Below the pieces are notes generated by a model. That model did not search any database and had not been told where the DNA came from. It saw only the letters and a program-made list of their open reading frames with translations. A stretch of 38,056 nt of DNA from Pseudomonadota bacterium (GTDB lineage: Bacteria > Pseudomonadota > Alphaproteobacteria > Caulobacterales > Caulobacteraceae), in assembly GCA_019348195.1 (NCBI GenBank), contig JAHWJX010000017.1, forward strand, positions 1 through 38,056, read 5' to 3'. The first letter of the stretch is position 1. Every line of letters begins with the position of its first letter. Of the stretch, positions 27,076 through 33,495 are shown one piece after another. Both the position numbers and the translations under genes were made by a program.

Positions 27076-27576
27076 CTACATGGCCGCGAGCATGCGCCGG
27101 GCTTCCTCCAGATGCTGCTGCACAAACGGCACGGCCGCGCCGGCGGCGGCCCGCAGGCTGGGCGTGTCGCCGCCCGCGGCGTAGTTCTGGTGGAGGGCGA
27201 GCGCCTCGACGTGCGCCGGGACCTGTTGCGCGAAATAGACCCGATCGAAGCGGCCCGCGGGCGCCGCCTCGATGGTCCGCAGCATGGCCGCGTGGCGCGG
27301 GATCAGCACGGGCGGGGGCGGGGTCATGCCGGCCTCCTGCGCGGCCGCCATCAGCGTGGCGCTGGTCTGGGTGTGGTGGTCGATCAGCATCTGGGCATAG
27401 CGCCGGGTTTCCGGGTTCTGCGACATGCGCAGAGCCGCCTGGCTGGACTGGATCTCGAACTGGTCGCTGGAGCCCGCCATGGCGGCGTAGGGCATGGCGG
27501 TCCGGGGCGTGGGCGCCAGGCTGGCGCAGGCGGCCAGCGCAACCGCCGCCCCGCCCATCGTTAGAAGGTGTCTCAT
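27076..27576 (-). CDS. DUF4142 family lipoprotein
   Basis: 166-residue envelope protein of the DUF4142 family, a four-helix ferritin-like fold of unknown function often linked to stress responses in alphaproteobacteria. A lipoprotein signal is visible (MRHLLTMGGAAVALAAC, lipobox LAAC, cysteine ~17). The family core follows: SSDQFEIQSSQAALRMSQ, RYAQMLIDHHTQTSATL, and the last helix with HVEALALHQNYA. The paired His of the second helix (DHHT) is conserved. The ATG at 27576 begins the signal peptide. An AAAGG ribosome site lies eight bases upstream, inside the downstream arm of a 9-bp hairpin. Confidence 0.85.
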   Translation of the reverse strand: MRHLLTMGGAAVALAACASLAPTPRTAMPYAAMAGSSDQFEIQSSQAALRMSQNPETRRYAQMLIDHHTQTSATLMAAAQEAGMTPPPPVLIPRHAAMLRTIEAAPAGRFDRVYFAQQVPAHVEALALHQNYAAGGDTPSLRAAAGAAVPFVQQHLEEARRMLAAM

Positions 27577-27584
27577 GGTGAAGC

Positions 27585-27609
27585 CTTTCTGCTGTTCGCT
27601 AGCAGAAAG
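27585..27609 (-). promoter_or_regulatory. Hairpin enclosing the DUF4142 ribosome-binding site
   Basis: CTTTCTGCT and AGCAGAAAG form a perfect 9-bp stem around a 7-base loop (27594-27600). On the minus-strand transcript the 3' arm carries the AGAAAG part of the Shine-Dalgarno region, ending nine bases before the ATG, so pairing would hide the ribosome site. Confidence 0.5.
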
Positions 27610-28140
27610 CTTGGTTGCTGCTGTTGTTCCAAGTCGGTGAACGGCCTTTGTCAGAAGCCCGGCATAAAGCAGGCGAAACACCGCAGGCTTCTGGTGTAGA
27701 GAGAACTCCCGCTTCTCCGCTTCGACCTGCGTCCGATGGTTCGGTCCTGTTCAGCAGCGCCGAGAAGGTTCGGCCGGCCGGGCGGAAATGCAACACGGGC
27801 CAGCTCACGAGGCCCACGAGTTTCGATTCGTGCTGAGTGTTCCCATCCCGCCGCATCGATGAAGAACGGACCGCGCTCCTGACCCCCGACCGATTTGGCT
27901 ACTGTGCATGGCGCGCGCGGCCTTCTATCGCCACCACCTGAGCCTTTGATCCCTGCGCCCCGCCCCGACCTTTGACTCCACTGCACCCATCCGCCGCCGC
28001 CTGGGCCTTCGGCCCGCCGCCCGTCGCCGCCGGAAACGGCCGCCCCGCTCCCGAACGCGTCACCTTTCCAGCAAGGGCTGGCCTGACCGCCCGCTCCGGC
28101 AGCGGATCAAGGGCGACGCGAGCCCAAGCCCACCGCTTCG

Positions 28141-28170
28141 CTTGAACGCCGGGCCGAAGCGGCCACATAC
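28141..28170 (+). promoter_or_regulatory. Candidate sigma-32 (heat shock) promoter of lon
   Basis: CTTGAAC (28141-28147) followed after 15 bases by CCACATAC (28163-28170) fits the heat-shock pattern CTTGAAA-N11-16-CCCCATNT in six of seven and five of seven specified positions. It lies 135 bases before the lon ATG. lon is a standard RpoH-regulated gene. Confidence 0.5.
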
Positions 28171-28304
28171 TTCCACAACGATCCGTCGCGAAGCGCGGCG
28201 GAGCGGGGGCAGACGACCCTGGGCGCCTTGCCCGGGAGCCGTGCTTCCGTCGGGGCCGGCCGTAGGCTGAAGGCTGCGGCAGGCTTCTTTAGGAGCAGAC
28301 GTGA

Positions 28305-30722
28305 ATGAGTGACTCTCGCACACTGCCGGTGTTGCCGCTTCGGGACATCGTCGTGTTTCCCCAAATGGTCGTGCCGCTCTTTGTGGGCCGCGACAAGTCG
28401 GTGCGCGCCCTCGAAGAGGTGATGCGCGGCGACAAGCAGATCCTGCTGGCCACCCAGATGAACTCGGGCGACGACGAGCCGTCGCCGGACAGCATCTACA
28501 GGGTAGGCGTGCTGGCCAATGTGCTGCAGCTGCTCAAACTGCCGGACGGTACGGTCAAGGTCCTGGTGGAAGGCAAGCGCCGCGCGCGCGTGATTCGCTT
28601 CACCGATCAGGATGAGTATTTCGAAGCCGAAGCCGTCGCCATGGATGAGGACGCCGGCGTGCCCTCCGAGGCCGAAGCGCTTTCGCGCGCCGTGATCGAG
28701 CAATTCGAAAACTATGTGAAGCTCAACAAGAAGGTGCCGTCCGAGGCGCTGGCCTCCATCCCCCAGATCACTGATCCGGGCCGGCTGGCCGACAGCATCG
28801 CCGCGCACCTGTCCGTCAAGATCGCCGACAAGCAGCAGCTGCTCGAGGTCCTGAACGTGGCCAAGCGGCTGGAAAAGGTGTTCGCCCTGATGGAGGGCGA
28901 GATATCGGTGCTGCAGGTCGAGAAGAAGATCCGCTCGCGCGTGAAGCGCCAGATGGAGAAGACCCAGCGCGAGTACTACCTCAACGAGCAGATGAAGGCC
29001 ATCCAGCGCGAGCTGGGCGACCAGGACGACCAGAAGGACGAGCTTGCCGAGCTGGAGAAGCGCATCAAGAAGACGCGCCTGTCCAAGGAAGCCCGCGCCA
29101 AGGCCGAAGGCGAGCTGAAGAAGCTCCGCAACATGAGCCCGATGAGCGCGGAATCGACGGTGGTGCGCAACTACCTGGACTGGCTGCTGTCCATCCCCTG
29201 GGGCAAGGCCAAGTCCAAGCCCGTCAACCTGGTCGAAGCCGAGCGGATCCTGGACGAGGACCACTACGGTCTGGAGAAGGTCAAGGAGCGGATCCTCGAG
29301 TACCTGGCCGTGCAGTCGCGCACGGGCAACAACAAGGGCCCGATCCTGTGCCTGGTGGGACCTCCGGGCGTGGGCAAGACCTCGCTTGGCCGGTCCATCG
29401 CCAAGGCCACGGGCCGCGAGTTCGCGCGGTTGTCCCTGGGCGGGGTGCGCGACGAGGCGGAGATCCGCGGACACCGCCGGACCTACATCGGCTCCATGCC
29501 CGGCAAGGTCATCCAGTCCATGAAGAAGGTGAAGGCCACCAACCCCTTCTTCCTGCTGGACGAGATCGACAAGCTGGGCGCGGATTGGAGGGGAGACCCG
29601 TCCTCGGCCCTGCTCGAGGTGCTGGATCCGGCGCAGAACAACACCTTCGGCGACCACTACCTCGAGGTCGACTACGACCTGTCCAGCGTGATGTTCGTGA
29701 CCACGGCCAACTCGCTCAACATGCCCCAGCCGCTGCTGGACCGCATGGAGATCATCCGCATCCCCGGCTACACCGAGGACGAGAAGGTCGAGATCGCTAA
29801 GCGCCACGTCCTGCCCAAGGTCATGACGGACAACGGCCTGAAGGAAGGCGAGCTGATCGTCCCCGACGAGGCCATCCGTGACCTGATCCGCTATTACACG
29901 CGGGAGGCCGGGGTGCGCTCGCTCGAACGCGAACTGGGCAATCTGGCGCGCAAGGCCGTTCGTGACCTGATGCGCGAGACCGCCATCTCGATCACCATCG
30001 ACGGTGAGCGGCTGGCCAAATACGCGGGCGTCAAGAAGTACCGCTACGGCGAGGCCGACCAGGACGACCAGGTGGGCATCGTCACGGGCCTGGCCTGGAC
30101 CGAATTCGGTGGCGACATCCTGACCATCGAGGCGGTCAGGATGCCCGGCAAGGGCCGCATGAGCGTCACGGGCAACCTCAAGGAAGTGATGAAGGAGTCC
30201 GTCTCCGCCGCCAGTTCCTATGTGCGCGCCCGCGCCACGCGCTTCGGCATCAAGCCGCCGCTGTTCGAGCGCACCGACGTCCACGTGCACGTGCCGGAAG
30301 GCGCCACGCCCAAGGACGGTCCGTCGGCCGGCGTGGCCATGGTGGTGGCGATCACCTCCGTGCTGACGGGCATCCCCGTCCGCAAGGAGCTGGCCATGAC
30401 CGGCGAGGTCACCCTGCGCGGCCGCGTGCTGGCCATCGGCGGCTTGAAGGAGAAGCTGCTGGCGGCGCTGCGCTCGGGCATCAAGACCGTGCTGATCCCC
30501 TCGGAGAACGAGAAGGACCTGGCCGACATCCCCGAGAACGTGAAGTCGGGGCTGGAGATCATCCCCGTCTCCACCGTGGACGAGGCCCTGGCCCTGGCCC
30601 TGGTCCGGCCGCTCGAGTCCGTCGAGTGGATCGACCCGGCCGAAGATCCGGCGCTCCCCGCGACGGGTCCGGCGGTGTCCGACCCGGCCGATCCCGAATC
30701 GGACAGCTACATCACCCATTGA
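28305..30722 (+). CDS. lon: ATP-dependent protease La (Lon)
   Basis: 805-residue homo-oligomeric protease that degrades misfolded and regulatory proteins; in Caulobacter it degrades DnaA, CcrM and SciP. The N-terminal LonN domain (LPVLPLRDIVVFPQMVVPLFVGR) is followed by a long helical region, the AAA+ module with Walker A GPPGVGKTSL and DEIDKLGADWRGDP, and the C-terminal peptidase with the catalytic Ser in PKDGPSAGVAM and Lys in GGLKEKLLAAL (Ser-Lys dyad). The C-terminal tail is acidic. The ATG at 28305 has AGGAG (28291-28295) upstream. A perfect hairpin terminator follows the stop. Confidence 0.98.
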   Translation: MSDSRTLPVLPLRDIVVFPQMVVPLFVGRDKSVRALEEVMRGDKQILLATQMNSGDDEPSPDSIYRVGVLANVLQLLKLPDGTVKVLVEGKRRARVIRFTDQDEYFEAEAVAMDEDAGVPSEAEALSRAVIEQFENYVKLNKKVPSEALASIPQITDPGRLADSIAAHLSVKIADKQQLLEVLNVAKRLEKVFALMEGEISVLQVEKKIRSRVKRQMEKTQREYYLNEQMKAIQRELGDQDDQKDELAELEKRIKKTRLSKEARAKAEGELKKLRNMSPMSAESTVVRNYLDWLLSIPWGKAKSKPVNLVEAERILDEDHYGLEKVKERILEYLAVQSRTGNNKGPILCLVGPPGVGKTSLGRSIAKATGREFARLSLGGVRDEAEIRGHRRTYIGSMPGKVIQSMKKVKATNPFFLLDEIDKLGADWRGDPSSALLEVLDPAQNNTFGDHYLEVDYDLSSVMFVTTANSLNMPQPLLDRMEIIRIPGYTEDEKVEIAKRHVLPKVMTDNGLKEGELIVPDEAIRDLIRYYTREAGVRSLERELGNLARKAVRDLMRETAISITIDGERLAKYAGVKKYRYGEADQDDQVGIVTGLAWTEFGGDILTIEAVRMPGKGRMSVTGNLKEVMKESVSAASSYVRARATRFGIKPPLFERTDVHVHVPEGATPKDGPSAGVAMVVAITSVLTGIPVRKELAMTGEVTLRGRVLAIGGLKEKLLAALRSGIKTVLIPSENEKDLADIPENVKSGLEIIPVSTVDEALALALVRPLESVEWIDPAEDPALPATGPAVSDPADPESDSYITH

Positions 30723-30731
30723 GGGCGAGGG

Positions 30732-30759
30732 GCGGCGCGGAGAGCGATCTCCGCGCCGC
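30732..30759 (+). terminator. Intrinsic terminator of lon
   Basis: A perfect 12-bp GC-rich stem (GCGGCGCGGAGA at 30732-30743, TCTCCGCGCCGC at 30748-30759) with loop GCGA is followed by the T-rich TTTGCTGTTT, nine bases after the lon stop codon. Confidence 0.85.
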
Positions 30760-30844
30760 TTTGCTGTTTACACGGCGGCACGCCCCATGCACGGATGCGC
30801 CCTTTCGCGGGGCGGGCGGAAGTTCAGGGCAGGGGAGAAGGCCA

Positions 30845-31117
30845 GTGACCAAAGCCGAGTTGATCGCCGCCATCGCCGACAAGGCGGGCTTGAAACCCGA
30901 CCAGGCCAAGACCGCCCTGGACGCCTTCATGAGCTGCGTCAGCGAGGCCCTGGGCAAGGGCGAGGATGTCCGGCTCGTCGGCTTCGGCACTTTCACTGCC
31001 GTCACCAAACCCGCGCGCACGGGCCGTAATCCGCGCACGGGGCAAAGCGTCCTACTTCCGGAACAGCGCGCCGTGAAGTTCCGCGTGGGCGAGGGTCTGA
31101 AGCAGGCGGTGGCTTAA
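30845..31117 (+). CDS. hup: HU family DNA-binding protein
   Basis: 90-residue histone-like protein that bends and compacts DNA. The N-terminal helices read MTKAELIAAIADKAGLKPDQAKTALDAF. The strand LVGFGTFTAV precedes the DNA-binding beta arm GRNPRTGQSVLLPEQRAVKF, where the intercalating Pro of RNPRTG is conserved. The arm tip QSVLLPEQ differs from the more usual GEPIxIPAS. The start is GTG at 30845, preceded by a strong purine-rich ribosome site (AGGGGAGAAGG). The frame is open upstream but the family N-terminus fixes the start. It follows lon and its terminator by ~85 bases and precedes tRNA-Val by eight bases. Confidence 0.95.
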   Translation: MTKAELIAAIADKAGLKPDQAKTALDAFMSCVSEALGKGEDVRLVGFGTFTAVTKPARTGRNPRTGQSVLLPEQRAVKFRVGEGLKQAVA

Positions 31118-31125
31118 TCTAGGAC

Positions 31126-31200
31126 GGGCGGCTAGCTCAGCGGTAGAGCGTCTCCTTTACACGGAGAGGGTCGGGGGTTCGATCCCCTCGCCGCCCACCA
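31126..31200 (+). tRNA. tRNA-Val (anticodon UAC)
   Basis: A 75-base tRNA with encoded CCA. The acceptor GGGCGGC (31126-31132) pairs with GCCGCCC, followed by A and CCA ending at 31200. The D arm is GCTCAGCGGTAGAGC. The anticodon stem TCTCC/GGAGA encloses loop TTTACAC, giving anticodon TAC. The T arm GGGGG TTCGATC CCCTC is intact. Its last 40 bases recur at 32150-32189. Confidence 0.97.
31161..31200 (+). repeat. Direct repeat, copy 1: 3' end of tRNA-Val (attachment-site-like)
   Basis: The final 40 bases of tRNA-Val, from the 3' side of the anticodon loop through the CCA, match 32150-32189 at 38 positions; the last 28 are identical. tRNA 3' ends are classic attachment sites for integrative elements. 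Confidence 0.85.
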
Positions 31201-31541
31201 TCCTTCGCCTAAGCCTCTCGCGGGGGAGCGCTTTCGCACTCAGCTGAGAACAAGGCGTGGGGCTGGGTGGTGACCAGCCTGGCGTCCGTAACGCCCCCGC
31301 CACGCGGACCCGAGCTCTGCTCTTCTCCCCGCCTCAGCCGCAGGCTTCGTGCGCCTGGTTTGCATGCTTCGCGCTCGCCGATCCGCTGGCGCTTTGCCTG
31401 TAGCACGCGCCGCTTTCCGGGCAGCTTGGGCGATGCAGCTACGGCCCCTCAACCCGTAACCGATTCTCTCGACACAACCCCAGGCGGCAACCACGAATTA
31501 GCTTTCGCCGCGTACGGCTAGCTGGGGTCCCGAGTTCCATC
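31201..31541. other. Gene-free stretch after tRNA-Val
   Basis: No open frame with convincing coding character is visible on either strand, and the short frames present lack any domain. Base composition appears more even than in the neighbouring genes, in keeping with the foreign look of the segment between the two tRNA-Val 3' ends. Confidence 0.5.
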
Positions 31542-31973
31542 ATGTCCGCTCTCGCTCGAAACGATCATCTGAAGCCCTGCATAACGATCGCACGGGACCG
31601 TCACGCGCCGCGCCTCTTGGTCACGCTGAGGGGAGCGCTGAGCGGTCGATCCGTCGCCCAGAGTCTCAGCCAGGTCTATCTGTCGGACCCTGAAGTCACT
31701 CGCTTCGACATGCTGTTCGACCTCACAGAGTACGAAGGGTCGGTCGGAAACGACGACGTCGAGGCGATCGTCGCGGCGTACAAGCAGAGCAACTCCGATC
31801 CACTCCATCCGTGCCGCACCGCCTTTGTCACGCCAGATCCGTACTTCGACGATTGGGCGGTGGTGATGAGCTTCCAGTTCACTGGACGCGAACATCGAGC
31901 GTTCGCCAGTTTCGGGGCGGCGGAGACCTTCCTGGCGGACCCCATAGAGCAGCGGCCACCCTTCACAGCGTAG
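31542..31973 (+). CDS. Small STAS/SpoIIAA-like hypothetical protein
   Basis: 143-residue protein that I recognise only loosely. The pattern of a strand (RLLVTLRGALSG), a helix (RSVAQSLSQVYL), then a strand with FDMLFDLTEYEGSV and a long helix (DDVEAIVAAYKQSN) resembles STAS or SpoIIAA-like proteins, which bind partners or small ligands. The segment HPCRTAFVTPDPYFDDWAVVMSFQF completes the domain, and GREHRAFASFGAAETFLADP is a plausible final helix. No signal peptide or membrane helix is visible. Start ATG at 31542. Codon use is less GC-biased than in neighbouring genes, and it is the only ORF between the two tRNA-Val 3' ends. Function unknown. Confidence 0.65.
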   Translation: MSALARNDHLKPCITIARDRHAPRLLVTLRGALSGRSVAQSLSQVYLSDPEVTRFDMLFDLTEYEGSVGNDDVEAIVAAYKQSNSDPLHPCRTAFVTPDPYFDDWAVVMSFQFTGREHRAFASFGAAETFLADPIEQRPPFTA

Positions 31974-32149
31974 CTGGTGGCGCCCGGCGGGTCGTGGGGC
32001 CAGGGCGCACGCTTGAGTGCCTAGCGGCTTCAGCAGCAGCCTGACCGCCCCGAGTTTTGCACCGCGCATGTAAGCGATTGATATGGATGAGCCTCTCGAG
32101 CCCGGTATTCGCCCAATGCTCTGAAGTGTTGGGAATGCACCCGCTTCGA

Positions 32150-32189
32150 ACGGAGAGGGCAGGGGGTTCGATCCCCTCGCCGCCCACCA
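32150..32189 (+). repeat. Direct repeat, copy 2: partial tRNA-Val 3' end
   Basis: Forty bases matching the end of tRNA-Val at 38 positions (TC to CA at the fifth and fourth bases before the T-stem is the only change), including T arm, acceptor 3' strand and CCA. No matching acceptor 5' strand or D arm lies upstream, so this is not a functional tRNA. Confidence 0.85.
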
Positions 32190-32202
32190 TATCCGGTCCG
32201 GA

Positions 32203-33495
32203 TCACACCTCGCGGGCGGCTGGCGTTGCTTGCGGCGACGCTTGGGCCAGCGCCTCCAACTCCTCCACGGCGTCGACGTCCCCTGTCGTTCTCAGGACCT
32301 CGCCGAGGGCGTCGGCCGCGCGGGCGTACCCCGGATCGCCCAGGATCGCCTGGATCCCCCCTCTGACCGCTCCCGCCGTGGCGCTCGCATCCAGCCGCAG
32401 GCCGGCGCCGCGCAGGGCCATGCGGCTGGCGTTGTCGGCCTGGTCGCGGCCCATGGGGATGGCCAGCACGGGGACGCCATGGCGGATGGCGCGCACGGCG
32501 GTGCCGTGGCCGGCGTGGGTGACGAGCAGGGAGGCCTGGGGGATCAGGGCGTCGTGGCTGGCGCTTTGGACCACCAGGACGTGCTCCGGCGCGGCGAAAT
32601 CGGCCGGGTCCAGCGCCGGACCCAGGGTCACGACTGCGCGCACGGGAAGCGGCGTCAGCGCCTCGATCGCGCGGCGGATCTGATCCGTCTGGCCCTGGAA
32701 GAAGGTGCTGAACGAGACCACCACCAGGGGTCGGGGGTCGTCGGGCGCCCAGGGGGAGCTCCAGCCCGCGGTCCAGGACGGGTCCTCCACCACCGGGCCG
32801 ATGTAGCGGAAGCGTTCCGGCGGAGGGGCCGCAGTGGGGAAGTCCCAGGCCCGGCTGACGCCCAGGAGGACGCGGTCGGCCGCCTCCAGCTGATCCAGCA
32901 GATGGGGCAGCGGCTGCAGCCCGACCGCCTCGCGCGCTGCATTGAGCGCCGGGCGCCCGGCGTCGAACAACTGGCGCGTGACGGCTCTGACCATGCCGTC
33001 CCGGGTCCGGTCCGCTTCCGTCTCAGCCGGCGGAAATCCCGTGCCGAAGGGCGGCTGTTGCAGCGGGTCGGGAAAGGACCAGGCGTTGGTGGTGAACAGG
33101 GCCAGCGGCAGGGCGGCGGCTTCCGCCGCGGCCATGACGCCGAAGAGCAGTTCCTGGCTGACCACCACCTCCGGGCGGAGGTCGTCTAGGGCCTCCAGCG
33201 TGTCCTGGGCATAGGCCAGGGCCGGTCCGGCCATCACGCCGTCCAGCAGCCGCTGGAGCACGCCCGCGGGATTGTCCGGCTCCCATTCCCGCACCGGGTC
33301 GCTTTCCGAGCGCTTGTCGGCCCGGTTGGGCGCTCGCCGCCAGGTCCGGAACCCCAGGTCCGCGACGTCGCCCCGGTTGGCCGCGTCGCTCAGCACGGTG
33401 ACCTCGTGCCCCCGCGCGGCCAGCCGGCGGGCGACCGTGATCATGGGCGGCACGTGGCCGCCGCCCTCCCAAGTGCAGAAAAGGTAGCGGCTCAG
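32203..33495 (-). CDS. UGT-like (GT1 family) glycosyltransferase, probable CTG start
   Basis: 430-residue glycosyltransferase of the GT-B/UGT type that probably moves sugar from an NDP-sugar to a small lipophilic acceptor. The N-terminal domain has GGGHVPPMITVARRLAARGHEVTVLSD; the C-terminal donor site has VTHAGHGTAVRAIRHGVPVLAIPMGRDQADNA. From the first standard start codon (GTG at 33453) the protein would lose the conserved first strand RYLFCTWEGGGH, which is in frame just upstream. The only start candidate that includes it is CTG at 33495, which overlaps the phaC stop as CTGA, like the ATGA and GTGA overlaps elsewhere in this window. The gene is thus probably coupled to phaC. A sequencing error or the GTG start is the alternative. 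Confidence 0.88.
   Translation of the reverse strand: MSRYLFCTWEGGGHVPPMITVARRLAARGHEVTVLSDAANRGDVADLGFRTWRRAPNRADKRSESDPVREWEPDNPAGVLQRLLDGVMAGPALAYAQDTLEALDDLRPEVVVSQELLFGVMAAAEAAALPLALFTTNAWSFPDPLQQPPFGTGFPPAETEADRTRDGMVRAVTRQLFDAGRPALNAAREAVGLQPLPHLLDQLEAADRVLLGVSRAWDFPTAAPPPERFRYIGPVVEDPSWTAGWSSPWAPDDPRPLVVVSFSTFFQGQTDQIRRAIEALTPLPVRAVVTLGPALDPADFAAPEHVLVVQSASHDALIPQASLLVTHAGHGTAVRAIRHGVPVLAIPMGRDQADNASRMALRGAGLRLDASATAGAVRGGIQAILGDPGYARAADALGEVLRTTGDVDAVEELEALAQASPQATPAAREV

Larger units (their letters stand above)
27577..28304. other. 728-base intergenic region upstream of lon and the DUF4142 gene
   Basis: No open frame here has the codon pattern or a recognisable domain of a real gene; the frames present are short and disagree with each other. 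It contains the hairpin at 27585-27609 next to the DUF4142 start, a GGAAC motif at 27626-27630 on the minus strand, and a candidate heat-shock promoter at 28141-28170 serving lon. I searched by eye for tmRNA, RNase P RNA, SRP RNA and 6S RNA and could not support any of them. An unannotated small RNA remains possible. Confidence 0.6.
31201..32189. mobile_element. Possible integration scar flanked by tRNA-Val 3'-end repeats
   Basis: This 989-base interval begins right after an intact tRNA-Val and ends with a second copy of its 3' 40 bases, the layout left by a site-specific integrative element (attL-cargo-attR). It contains one small ORF (31542-31973) with less GC-biased codon use (ATA, AGG, CGA, ACA) than neighbouring genes. 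No integrase is present, so the element would be a remnant. A decayed tandem tRNA-Val gene is the main alternative. Confidence 0.5.

Noticed and set aside
27600-27860. Possible 6S, SRP or tmRNA in the gap upstream of lon
   Set aside because: Local hairpins exist, but I found no conserved 6S bubble, SRP GGAA-tetraloop helix or tmRNA tag sequence. A covariance-model search (Rfam) would settle it.
28107-30719. 870-codon open frame antisense to lon
   Set aside because: It mirrors the lon coding frame exactly and has no recognisable domain; an artefact of codon bias.
31240-31494. Minus-strand ORF of 84 codons after tRNA-Val
   Set aside because: Low-complexity basic sequence without motif or clear ribosome site; not supported as a gene.
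32101-32189. Second complete tRNA gene ending at 32189
   Set aside because: Only the 3' 40 bases match; no GGGCGG-type acceptor 5' strand, D arm or proper anticodon stem precedes it.
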